Assembly: GCA_024276655.1 (NCBI GenBank)
Contig: JAJRWU010000255.1
Location: forward strand, 1 to 47,884
Length of the DNA: 47,884 nucleotides
Origin: Planctomycetota bacterium
GTDB lineage: Bacteria; Planctomycetota; Planctomycetia; Pirellulales; Pirellulaceae
Direction of reading: 5' to 3'
In this document: positions 8,268 through 15,519 of the stretch, one piece after another
Numbering within the stretch: the first letter of the stretch is position 1
How the letters are laid out: each line of letters begins with the position of its first letter
The notes under the pieces: model-generated
The model's input: the letters and a program-made list of their open reading frames with translations, nothing else
Database searches by the model: none
Told to the model about the DNA's origin: nothing
Position numbers and translations under genes: made by a program

Positions 8268-9537
8268 CGGGCGGCTCCAAGGGTTGTTCGCCAAGCGTGA
8301 CGATGGTGAAGTCCGCCGGCGGATGCTCCGCCAAATACGCATTGATGCTCTGGCAACTCAGGCGGTCGACATGCTCGCCCAACTCAGCCAGCGTTCTCAC
8401 CCGATTCAAATGATGCCATTCGGCGGCCACGCCGCTGCTCCGCGCCTGGCTCGATTCCTGTATCATGATCAGGGAGCTTTTGAGCCGGGCCTTGAGGCGG
8501 TCAAGTTCGCCTTGCTCCACGCCTTGCCCCAAGCGAATCAGTTCGGCTGTCATGACATCCAGCGTTTCTTGCGCCCGTTCGGTGCTGGTTCCGGCATAGC
8601 AGAGCACGGCGCCATGGCCCCGATGCGCGCTGCCCATCGAAGCGTAAACCGTGTAACACAGGCCCCGATTCTCCCGCACTTCGGTAAACAGGCGGGAGCT
8701 CATGCCGTCGCTCAACACGCCAATGGCGCCCCGCGCCTGGAAATAATTGGGGTCGGCGTAGGGAACGCTAGCAAACGCCACGCCGATTTGCGTTTGTTGC
8801 GAAGCCTGCTGCAAATGTTCGTAGCCGCCGCTGGCCGGCGTTTCCGGCGGCGCGGTCTGCGGGCGATCTTTCCAGTCGGCAAAAATTTTGCCGACGTGCT
8901 CCCGCAGCGACTCCCATTCGATTTTTCCGGCCACGCCCAAAATGGCGCCGCGCGGCACATAATTATTTTGGAAACTGGCTTGCACGTCTTGCAGGGTCGC
9001 TTGTTCGATGGCGACCAACTCGCCCGGCGCGGAGCGTCCATAGGGCGCGGGATAATGACGCCGCCGCAGTCCGCTCATCAGCCGCTGGGCCAGTTCATCT
9101 TCGATGGCGCGAATTTCCTGCACGCACACCATTTTGCCTTCTTCGAGTTGCTCGCCGGGCAAATGCGGGCGGAGCACCAAATCGGCGAAGATACCGAGCA
9201 CTTCCGGCAGCGTGTCGGCCAACATGGCGCCGCCGAAGCTGGTGTGCGTATTGGAAACCGAAGAAGAGGTATCGGCGCCAAGGTTCTCCAGATCTTCCAC
9301 GAACCGGCGGCTGTCTCGCTGGCCGCAGCCGCGTTGCACCATTTCGCAGGTCAGATTCGCCAGGCCCACGCGATTCGGGGCATCGTAAATGCAGCCGGCC
9401 GGCAGCAGCAAGGTAAAGGCGGCTGATTCCAACCAGGGCATCGGCTCGGCCACCAGGACCAAACCGTTTTCGTACTCATGACTCAGTATCGGCGGCGACA
9501 CGTAAAGCTCTCGCAAGGCGGACCGGCCGCGACTCAT
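8254..9537 (-). CDS. M16-family peptidase, non-catalytic partner subunit
   Basis: A 427-residue M16 protein whose zinc motif is degenerate: the HxxEH position reads N61-L-T-C-E65. It retains the C-lobe motif SRLFTEVRENRGLCYTVYA with R282 and Y295, the Arg/Tyr pair that binds substrate in the non-catalytic subunit of heterodimeric M16 enzymes. Together with the overlapping downstream gene this is a complete active/inactive pair. I placed the start at the ATG at 9535-9537; a GTG at 9576 would add 13 Cys-containing residues. No strong ribosome site supports either choice. Confidence 0.9.
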   Translation of the reverse strand: MSRGRSALRELYVSPPILSHEYENGLVLVAEPMPWLESAAFTLLLPAGCIYDAPNRVGLANLTCEMVQRGCGQRDSRRFVEDLENLGADTSSSVSNTHTSFGGAMLADTLPEVLGIFADLVLRPHLPGEQLEEGKMVCVQEIRAIEDELAQRLMSGLRRRHYPAPYGRSAPGELVAIEQATLQDVQASFQNNYVPRGAILGVAGKIEWESLREHVGKIFADWKDRPQTAPPETPASGGYEHLQQASQQTQIGVAFASVPYADPNYFQARGAIGVLSDGMSSRLFTEVRENRGLCYTVYASMGSAHRGHGAVLCYAGTSTERAQETLDVMTAELIRLGQGVEQGELDRLKARLKSSLIMIQESSQARSSGVAAEWHHLNRVRTLAELGEHVDRLSCQSINAYLAEHPPADFTIVTLGEQPLEPPDGVS

Positions 9538-9624
9538 CGAACAGTCACAGCCGGGAAACCGGGCGCCAGAACACACGTTTTAGGCTGCGGCGTCCGCCAC
9601 ATCCAGGCGGGCGGCCAAGCGCCA

Positions 9625-9686
9625 TTGGAGTGTACGTTTCAGCGTGCATTCTACTAGACGAAAACACGCTGAAGGGTACACTCCAA
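9625..9686. repeat. Family C palindrome, copy 1 (possible terminator)
   Basis: 22-base arms beginning TTGGAGTGTACGTTTCAGC and ending GGGTACACTCCAA pair with only two mismatches around an 18-base loop. It lies 59 bases past the stop of the GNAT gene on the minus strand. A related palindrome occurs at 47173-47246. Confidence 0.8.
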
Positions 9687-9745
9687 CGGTGGGCGGCAAA
9701 GTGCGTTCCTGCGGGTCCGGGAAACGGTAGAGCGTACCGTTTGCC

Positions 9746-10354
9746 TCAGGCGTACGCAACCTCCACGGCTTTGTAGACCGTTTTGAATTTGCGAAAACCT
9801 AGCTTTTCATACAGCCGCACGGCGCCGGCGTTTTGGGCGGTCACTTCGAGCACGGCCCTGCGCAAACCCTCCGCCCGAAAGCCATCCAGCGCCTGCAAGA
9901 GTAGTTGGGCGCCGAGCCCTTGCCCGCGATGGTGGGGCGCCACGCCTAAATTTTGGATCGCGCCGGCGCCATCGCTATCGAGTATGCCTTGCACGGTTCC
10001 GCAGAATTCAGCCGTCGGCTGGCCGCCGCCAAAAGCCGAACCGAAGGCGGCGCCTTCCGGCAGAGTGGGAGAGCTGGCCGTTTTACGCAGCAACCAGGTT
10101 GCCGCGGGAAGGAATCCTGGCTTGCGGACAATTTCCCGCATCAGCCGATAACAGCCGTCGCGGTCGCCCAGACAAGGAAACACGTTGGCGTCGAGCTCGA
10201 AACAAAAACTGCGGTATTTGGTGGTTGCGTGTGCATCGAGCAACGAATCACGCCAGGCGACGAATTCATAACACTCAGGCAGTTCGCAGGTGGAAACGGG
10301 CGCTGCGGTTAGGTCGCATTCCATACCGTAACGCTTGAAGTAGGTCACGCCCAT
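9746..10354 (-). CDS. GNAT-family N-acetyltransferase
   Basis: A 202-residue protein with a C-terminal acetyl-CoA-binding GNAT domain: strand NLGVAPHHRGQGLGAQLL (pyrophosphate loop R143-G-Q-G-L-G148), then VLEVTAQNAGAVRLYEKLGF, the standard motif A/B ending. The first 110 residues (MGVTYFKRYGMECDL and a Cys-containing segment) have no recognisable family; they may form a substrate-specificity lobe. The start is the ATG at 10352-10354 with GAGGG upstream. A longer frame to 10441 runs into a family A repeat and is rejected. Acceptor substrate unknown. Confidence 0.87.
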   Translation of the reverse strand: MGVTYFKRYGMECDLTAAPVSTCELPECYEFVAWRDSLLDAHATTKYRSFCFELDANVFPCLGDRDGCYRLMREIVRKPGFLPAATWLLRKTASSPTLPEGAAFGSAFGGGQPTAEFCGTVQGILDSDGAGAIQNLGVAPHHRGQGLGAQLLLQALDGFRAEGLRRAVLEVTAQNAGAVRLYEKLGFRKFKTVYKAVEVAYA

Positions 10355-10385
10355 TCCGTTCGCCCTCAAACTAACAATCGCCTGG

Positions 10386-10484
10386 GGAACAGTCCTGAAA
10401 CAAGTTCCCGGTGGTAGCTCAGAAAAACCCGTCATTTTCAAAATGCCGGGCTTTTAATTCAGTCTGTAAATTCGGGACTGTTCC
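10386..10484. repeat. Family A palindromic repeat, copy 4 (complete, 99 bp)
   Basis: Left end GGAACAGTCCTGAA, right end TTCGGGACTGTTCC (one mismatch when paired). It shares AAGTTCCCGGTGGTAGCTC with the copy at 5761. The central hairpin at 10423-10455 has mismatches in the left arm (ACCCGTCA against TGCCGGGC), so this copy is decaying. Confidence 0.88.
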
Positions 10485-10667
10485 TTGGAGCGTGGTGTCG
10501 GTTGCCCCTAACGGCAGATGCATCGTATCGCTCCCGCAGGGCGTGGTCAACGAAATGACTTCTCGCTGCGGCGGGAAGTCTGGAAAAACACACTGAAGCG
10601 CGCCCTCCCACCGGCAATCGGGTGGAAAACGATAAGTACCGCTCGATAAATAAACGGTCGCATTTGT

Positions 10668-10732
10668 GTAGCCATCGTCGCCAGACGGTGGGTGAGCGGT
10701 GAACCATCCCACGCTCTGGCGAGCATGGCTAC
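10668..10732. repeat. Family D palindrome
   Basis: 25-base arms from GTAGCCATCGTCGCCAGA to TCTGGCGAGCATGGCTAC, with four mismatches as two symmetric dinucleotide swaps, and a 15-base loop. It lies 52 bases 3' of the secreted-protein gene at 10784 (minus strand) and may act as its terminator. Confidence 0.75.
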
Positions 10733-10783
10733 GACACTAATTTTCCGCTCGATGCTAAATTCGGGACGCTTGCCAACCTGGAA

Positions 10784-12220
10784 CTATCGCTTTGCCGGCT
10801 TTTTATGGCGAGCGGCGACGGCTTGTCGCTTTTGGAAGGAAAAGGCGTTTGTCAGCACTTCGTCGGCATTGCCTAGTCGGGCTAAAAGGTCTTCTTCGAC
10901 CGTGACCACGTACGATGCGCTGGCGCCCTGCTCGTTCGACAGATGAAAATAACGCCATTGGATCTTGAGGTCGGAAATCGTTCCCTTGGCCACGACGCGC
11001 AGCAGCCGCAACCCGCCCGACAGCGTGGTTTGGGAGGCCTCTTGGAAAGTGACGGGCTGTTCCCCCAAGGCCGCCTGGATGCCCGCCTGGAATTTTTCCA
11101 GCGAAAGCACGCTGCCCGCTTGGTCGGGCAGCCGCGAGATATTGCATTGGGCGATGAGGTCGCCGCGATCGACCAAACGCAGAACCGTGGCGTCGGGGCG
11201 ATCAAGCATCACCCGCCAGCGGCGGTCGAGCAAGATCTGATAACCGCCCGAAGACATGAACTCCAAAGCCAAATCCTGCGCGCTCGCTTCCAGGGGAATC
11301 ACTTGGAGGAATGCATCCGGCAGGAGGCGCGGTGTGGCCAGCGGGTTGATGCGAACTTTAAGTTTCGCCACCACCTTCAATCCTGGTTCGGCATGCGCAA
11401 TGGCCCGGTCTTCCTCAACGGTCCAATCAATGCTCGTGATTCTCGATTGCGTTCGGGAAAAAGTGTAGGATCCTCGCAACTCGATTTCCGTTTGCACACC
11501 GCCCACGGCGCCGGTGAGTTTGCCCGTCAGGCGGACCAGGGCTGTGTTTTTGTCGATTTTTTCCAGACTGGCGCGAATATCGTTTTGGCTCACGGCGTCG
11601 ATGCCCAGCAGTTTCGGCCAAAGTTTGCTCGCGGGCGACCAGGAATCGCCAATCGCGACTGCGTCAGTCGGCAGGAGCGCTTCGATGATCGAGGTGTTTC
11701 CCTGGATGCTGATCAAATCGAGTTCTTCACGCGTGAGCGGACCGCCCACGCTGCGCAGCTGCAAGCGAGCGTTGTTGTCTTGCACTACGATTTGCTGGCG
11801 GCTGGTCCGCAACGTCGGCTGGACAGATCCTGAACCGATCGAGATTTTCGCTTCGGCGCGTTCGTAGCTGCGCGCCGCCAGGGAAGTTGCGGAGGATAGC
11901 AATCGTTCTTCGTACGCGAATCGTCCTGTTACTTTTAAGGGCGCGGTGACGACTTTTTTGCCATCGGCGTTCATTCGCAACTGGCCAAGCACTTCAATCT
12001 CGGCGTCGACTCGCTGGGCGTCGCCCTTTTTCCAACTCGATTTCAACCGGTATTTGGCCGCCGCCGCCGCCACTGGGGAGCCGAAAGCCCCCAGAAGAAA
12101 GGAGGCGCCCAAGCCCGCCAAAACCACCCGGCGTGTTCGAAATGGATATTTGCCACAATTCGTTGTAACAATCTGGCCACTTCGTGCATCCAAGATATCG
12201 GAAAGTTGATCGAATTGCAT
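10784..12220 (-). CDS. Large exported protein of unknown function
   Basis: A 478-residue protein. The N-terminus carries a twin-arginine-like signal (FRTRRVVLAGLGASFLLG, about residues 27-44), with cleavage likely in the Ala-rich run near residue 55. The mature protein is rich in beta-strand-like segments (YRLKSSWKKGDAQRVDAEIE, LIEALLPTD, GDSWSPASKLWPKLLG, LTGKLTGAVGGVQTEIELRG), as in planctomycete proteins that share a two-lobed repeated beta domain. Residues about 300-440 contain a second unit (LEFMSSGGYQILLDRRWRV, LVDRGDLIAQCNISRLPDQ) resembling a surface-protein domain. No catalytic motif is seen. ATG at 12218-12220 has GAGG 9 bases upstream. Confidence 0.75.
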   Translation of the reverse strand: MQFDQLSDILDARSGQIVTTNCGKYPFRTRRVVLAGLGASFLLGAFGSPVAAAAAKYRLKSSWKKGDAQRVDAEIEVLGQLRMNADGKKVVTAPLKVTGRFAYEERLLSSATSLAARSYERAEAKISIGSGSVQPTLRTSRQQIVVQDNNARLQLRSVGGPLTREELDLISIQGNTSIIEALLPTDAVAIGDSWSPASKLWPKLLGIDAVSQNDIRASLEKIDKNTALVRLTGKLTGAVGGVQTEIELRGSYTFSRTQSRITSIDWTVEEDRAIAHAEPGLKVVAKLKVRINPLATPRLLPDAFLQVIPLEASAQDLALEFMSSGGYQILLDRRWRVMLDRPDATVLRLVDRGDLIAQCNISRLPDQAGSVLSLEKFQAGIQAALGEQPVTFQEASQTTLSGGLRLLRVVAKGTISDLKIQWRYFHLSNEQGASASYVVTVEEDLLARLGNADEVLTNAFSFQKRQAVAARHKKPAKR

Positions 12221-12815
12221 AACTAGCCTCGGTTGTTGTTTGTAGGGGCCGGGTCGCGGTGTTAGTTTTTCAGCGTATGTAAATCTTTTGTGTAAAGTGT
12301 GTTACGACAAAATGGCATAGCCGGAAATCGCTCGCAAAAGTGGTTCCTCATCGAATTCATCGACCACCGACGGAGAGAAATTGAAGCAATAGCAACGACT
12401 TTGAGGGGTTGAGCCGGGCGGGCAAATCTACGCGGTTCAGAAACCACGGCAAAAAAAACAGGTAATAAACTTTGATGCCGAGCATTTGCTTTGCTCGAAT
12501 AGTGAACATTTTGGCCGGAAAGGCCGTCCTACTTTGCATGTTTGGGGCTTGAAAAACCTTCTGGTTTTCGGCTTTGAAAATAACGTAAGGCGTTTCTGGC
12601 AAATAAGTAAGAGAGATAACCGCGGAGAATTCCTGGTGATCACCACTGAACAACCGAAGCCTTGAGGGCGTAGTCAAGGATGCACGTCTTGTCAATCTCG
12701 CCTCGCGAGAATAGTCGCCGGGGATGGCGGCTGGCTATATGCCATCAACCTTTGTCGGGCGTTGGAGTCGCAGGGAACACCGGCAAAGTGTTATAAGAAC
12801 GGAAGGAGAAGTCAG
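12221..12815. other. AT-richer divergent intergenic region upstream of the sigma factor
   Basis: About 595 bases between divergent genes. It is less GC-rich than its surroundings (especially 12270-12660). A minus-strand frame of 112 codons (12357-12695) has no recognisable motif and is not called. The region must hold promoters for both flanking genes; I cannot point to a convincing -35/-10 pair. The sigma factor's ribosome site GGAAGGAGA lies at its right end. Confidence 0.5.
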
Positions 12816-14480
12816 ATGCACAGCCATTACCGAAACTCGAGCCTGAAGCAGCTTTGCGATCAGCAGGTTCGTTTTGCGCCGCGCGAGCGGAAAATGGAGC
12901 AGGTGAATCGGGCCGAAAAGTTACTCAACGAAATCGACCCCAAACGCAATTATACGTACGAATACCTCTGCTTTCGCGTGACCGACTACCGCCCCACCGC
13001 AGGGCAACGAACCGTTCTTTCGGGCGAAGACGTGCAGCATGACCTGCGCTTGCTCGTGGAAGATGTGTCGGACGCCGCCAACGTCGCGATTGAAGAGGTT
13101 GGCGAAACGGTGTACACGGTCGATCAGCTCAGTAAGCAATTCAAGGTTTCCACCAAGACGATTTCGCGCTGGCGCCAGCAGGGTTTGGTTAGCCGGCGGT
13201 TCTTTTTCGGCGGGCGGAAACGCGTTGGATTCTTGCAGAGCAGCGTCGATCGATTTGTGGCGGGTAACCATGAGCGGGTCCGGCGGGGCGAGCGGTTCAC
13301 CCAGTTGACCGAAGCCGAGCGAAACGACATCGTCGAACGAGCCCGGCGGTTGGCCAACGCCGGCGGATGCCCTTCCGAGGTCACGCGGCGCGTCGCGCTG
13401 CACATGGACCGCAGCATCGAGACGATTCGCTATACGCTCAAGCAGTTTGACCAGAAGCATCCTGAATTCGCCGTTTTTCCGGGGCAGACCGGTCCTTTGG
13501 TTGATGAAGCCAAGGAAATAATTTACGACCGGTACCGTAGCGGAGTTTCGGTGGAGGTGTTGTCGAAACAATACTGCCGCACGAAAACCAGTATTTATCG
13601 AGTGATCGGCGAGGTGCGCGTTAATCGGATCAACGCCCTTCCGCTCGATTTCATGGACAACCCTGAGTTCCATCGTCGTGGCGCTGCGGCGCGGATTCTC
13701 ACCGAGATGCCCGAAGCGGCATCGGCGGGGCGTCGATCGGCAATTCCGGCGGGCTTGCCGCCGTATTTGGCGTCGTTGTATGAGGTTCCGCTGCTTACTC
13801 GCGAGCAGGAATACCACTTGTTTCGGCGTTTTAACTTTGTCAAATACCAGGCGGTGAAGTTGCGGGAGAAGTTAGTTGCGAGCGCGCCGAAAGCCGACCT
13901 GATGGATCGTATCGAAGACCTCTACGAGCAGGCCGTCGCGACGAAGAACCAGATTGTGCAGGCGAATCTTCGACTGGTGGTTTCGATCGCGAAGCGCCAT
14001 GTTTCCAGTTCCGACGATTTCTTCGGGCTGGTGAGCGATGGGAATATGTCTTTGATGCGGGCCGCGGAGAAGTTCGATTACGGTCGTGGAAATAAGTTCA
14101 GCACGTACGCCAGCTGGGCGATCATGAAGAATTTCGCCCGCACGATTCCGGCGGAATTCAAAGTCCGCGACCGCTTCCGCACGAGCCTGGAGGAGATGTT
14201 CACCGGCAAGGAAGACCGCCGAGGGAACCATCTGCTGCTGGAATCGGAGCAGCACCAGCGGGAGCGTGAAATCGGAAAGATTTTATCGCGGCTTGACGAA
14301 CGCGAGCAAAAGATTATCATCAGCCGCTTCGGTTTGAATCATGGCCTGGAGCCGCAGACACTTAAAGAAGTGGGTGCGGAAATGGGGGTCACGAAAGAGC
14401 GCGTTCGTCAAATCGAAGCCCGGGCCCTGAACAAGCTTCGCTTGGCGGCCCAAGAAGAGAAGATTGATCTGCCTGAATAA
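12816..14480 (+). CDS. Sigma-70 family RNA polymerase sigma factor with N-terminal HTH domains
   Basis: A 554-residue sigma factor with an unusual build. Residues 98-150 form a MerR/excisionase-like winged HTH (YTVDQLSKQFKVSTKTISRW...GFLQSSVDRFV). Two further HTH-like units follow at about 164-210 and 228-270. A region 1.2-like segment (LPPYLASLYEVPLLTREQEY) is at 314-343, region 2 at 375-445 (ANLRLVVSIAKRH, DGNMSLMRAAEKFDYGRG, KFSTYASWAIMKNFARTI) and region 4 at 487-545 (LDEREQKIIISRFGL, TLKEVGAEMGVTKERVRQIE). Only about 40 residues separate regions 2 and 4, so region 3 is reduced or absent. Start: ATG at 12816 with AGGAGA upstream; an ATG at 12762 lacks a ribosome site. It would direct polymerase to a subset of promoters; the targets are unknown. 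Confidence 0.9.
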   Translation: MHSHYRNSSLKQLCDQQVRFAPRERKMEQVNRAEKLLNEIDPKRNYTYEYLCFRVTDYRPTAGQRTVLSGEDVQHDLRLLVEDVSDAANVAIEEVGETVYTVDQLSKQFKVSTKTISRWRQQGLVSRRFFFGGRKRVGFLQSSVDRFVAGNHERVRRGERFTQLTEAERNDIVERARRLANAGGCPSEVTRRVALHMDRSIETIRYTLKQFDQKHPEFAVFPGQTGPLVDEAKEIIYDRYRSGVSVEVLSKQYCRTKTSIYRVIGEVRVNRINALPLDFMDNPEFHRRGAAARILTEMPEAASAGRRSAIPAGLPPYLASLYEVPLLTREQEYHLFRRFNFVKYQAVKLREKLVASAPKADLMDRIEDLYEQAVATKNQIVQANLRLVVSIAKRHVSSSDDFFGLVSDGNMSLMRAAEKFDYGRGNKFSTYASWAIMKNFARTIPAEFKVRDRFRTSLEEMFTGKEDRRGNHLLLESEQHQREREIGKILSRLDEREQKIIISRFGLNHGLEPQTLKEVGAEMGVTKERVRQIEARALNKLRLAAQEEKIDLPE

Positions 14481-14827
14481 AGTTGCCTCCAAGGGCGGTT
14501 CATCGGCAGAGGGAATGAGTTTGGCGCCCCGAGCGAGGGGATCCTGCATCAAGGAGGTTTTTTAGGCGGTTTTTCTGAAGTGCAATTACCTGGGTCAGCG
14601 CCCTGCCGGTGAGTGCTCTATGGTGAGTACTCTTTCGCGGTTGGGGCGTCGTTCGTGTTTAGCGAGCGAGAATTGCGTTTCGTCTTAAACGAGTTGCTTT
14701 CGGCCGCCTCCCGAGTTTTCTGAATCATGGCTTTTCGGTTTCTTGTATTTTGAATATCTGGCGATGATTTTCGCGAACTCGCCTTGCAAGGAACGGATCT
14801 GTCAGTATATTAGCAGGTTTTCCATGG
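14481..14827. other. Gene-free interval with tRNA operon promoter
   Basis: Between the sigma factor stop and the first tRNA. Apart from the promoter at 14784-14811 I see only T-rich patches near 14560 and no clear terminator hairpin. Confidence 0.5.
14784..14811 (+). promoter_or_regulatory. Sigma-70-type promoter of the tRNA-tuf cluster
   Basis: TTGCAA and TATATT are separated by 16 bases, and the -10 ends 16 bases before the first tRNA base. Position and match to consensus make it the likely promoter for the four-tRNA unit. Confidence 0.65.
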
Positions 14828-14900
14828 GCCAGCGTAGCTCAATTGGCAGAGCAGCTGATTTGTAATCAGCAGGTTGTGGGTTCAAGTCCCCCCGCTGGCT
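14828..14900 (+). tRNA. tRNA-Thr (anticodon TGT)
   Basis: 73-base cloverleaf. Acceptor GCCAGCG pairs with CGCTGGC; the anticodon stem CTGAT/ATCAG encloses loop TTTGTAA, with anticodon TGT reading ACA. T-arm with TTCAAGT is present. No encoded CCA. First tRNA of the four before tuf. Confidence 0.97.
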
Positions 14901-15032
14901 CTGTCGAAGTGGTTCGGCGTCGAAGTGGTTCGGCGTCGAAGTGGCTTGATGCCTGAACGGTTTGGTGCGGGAATTGGTTTCAAGTGTTTCGGTCGCGAGT
15001 GAGGCGAATGCCCGCCGTGTTGATTAGAGAGC

Positions 15033-15115
15033 GGGGGGTTATCCGAGTGGTCAAAGGAGTCAGACTGTAAATCTGATGGCGCACGCCTACGCAGGTTCGA
15101 ATCCTGCACCCCCCA
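15033..15115 (+). tRNA. tRNA-Tyr (anticodon GTA)
   Basis: 83-base class II tRNA with a long variable arm. Acceptor GGGGGGT pairs with ACCCCCC; CAGA/TCTG stem around CTGTAAA gives anticodon GTA. T-loop GTTCGAATC. No encoded CCA. Confidence 0.97.
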
Positions 15116-15189
15116 CTGGCGAGGTGTTCGCTGAGTGAATTATTTTTTTGGACGTTTTTGGCGGGAATAGGTTTTGGCGGCAGTGAATT

Positions 15190-15260
15190 GCGGGTGTAGC
15201 TCAATGGTAGAGCCACAGCCTTCCAAGCTGAAGACGAGGGTTCGATTCCCTTCACCCGCT
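15190..15260 (+). tRNA. tRNA-Gly (anticodon TCC)
   Basis: 71-base cloverleaf; acceptor GCGGGTG pairs with CACCCGC; loop CTTCCAA gives anticodon TCC. The anticodon stem has four standard pairs (CAGC/GCTG) and a closing mismatch. T-loop TTCGATTCC. No encoded CCA. Confidence 0.95.
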
Positions 15261-15361
15261 CTTTAGTTTTGGTGGAATGACGGTTTTTTTAGTTGCCGTC
15301 CGGTGTGTTGGGTTTTGGTGTGTGAGGTAGCGGTTTTGCTTCCAGTGGGTCTGCGGTTGAG

Positions 15362-15434
<73 letters not shown>

Positions 15435-15519
15435 CTAGTCGCTTGGCCGTTTAGTATGTAAGTTTTGTGTAGCTCTTACGATTTAGCCACTAATACTAAG
15501 ATAGGTGTAATAAGAGAAA

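Larger units (their letters stand above)
10355..10783. other. Gene-free interval with two different palindromic elements
   Basis: It contains a complete family A repeat (10386-10484), a GC-rich stretch with small hairpins (CCACC/GGTGG near 10605), a family D palindrome (10668-10732), and an isolated piece TAAATTCGGGACG (about 10756) resembling the right end of family A. CCGCTCGAT occurs on both sides of the family D palindrome. No gene is seen. Confidence 0.6.

Noticed and set aside
8029-9426. 465-codon plus-strand frame opposite the M16 pair
   Set aside because: Both M16 genes carry clear family motifs on the other strand; this frame has none.
12357-12695. 112-codon minus-strand frame in the sigma-factor upstream region
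   Set aside because: No ribosome site or recognisable motif; AT-rich spacer composition.
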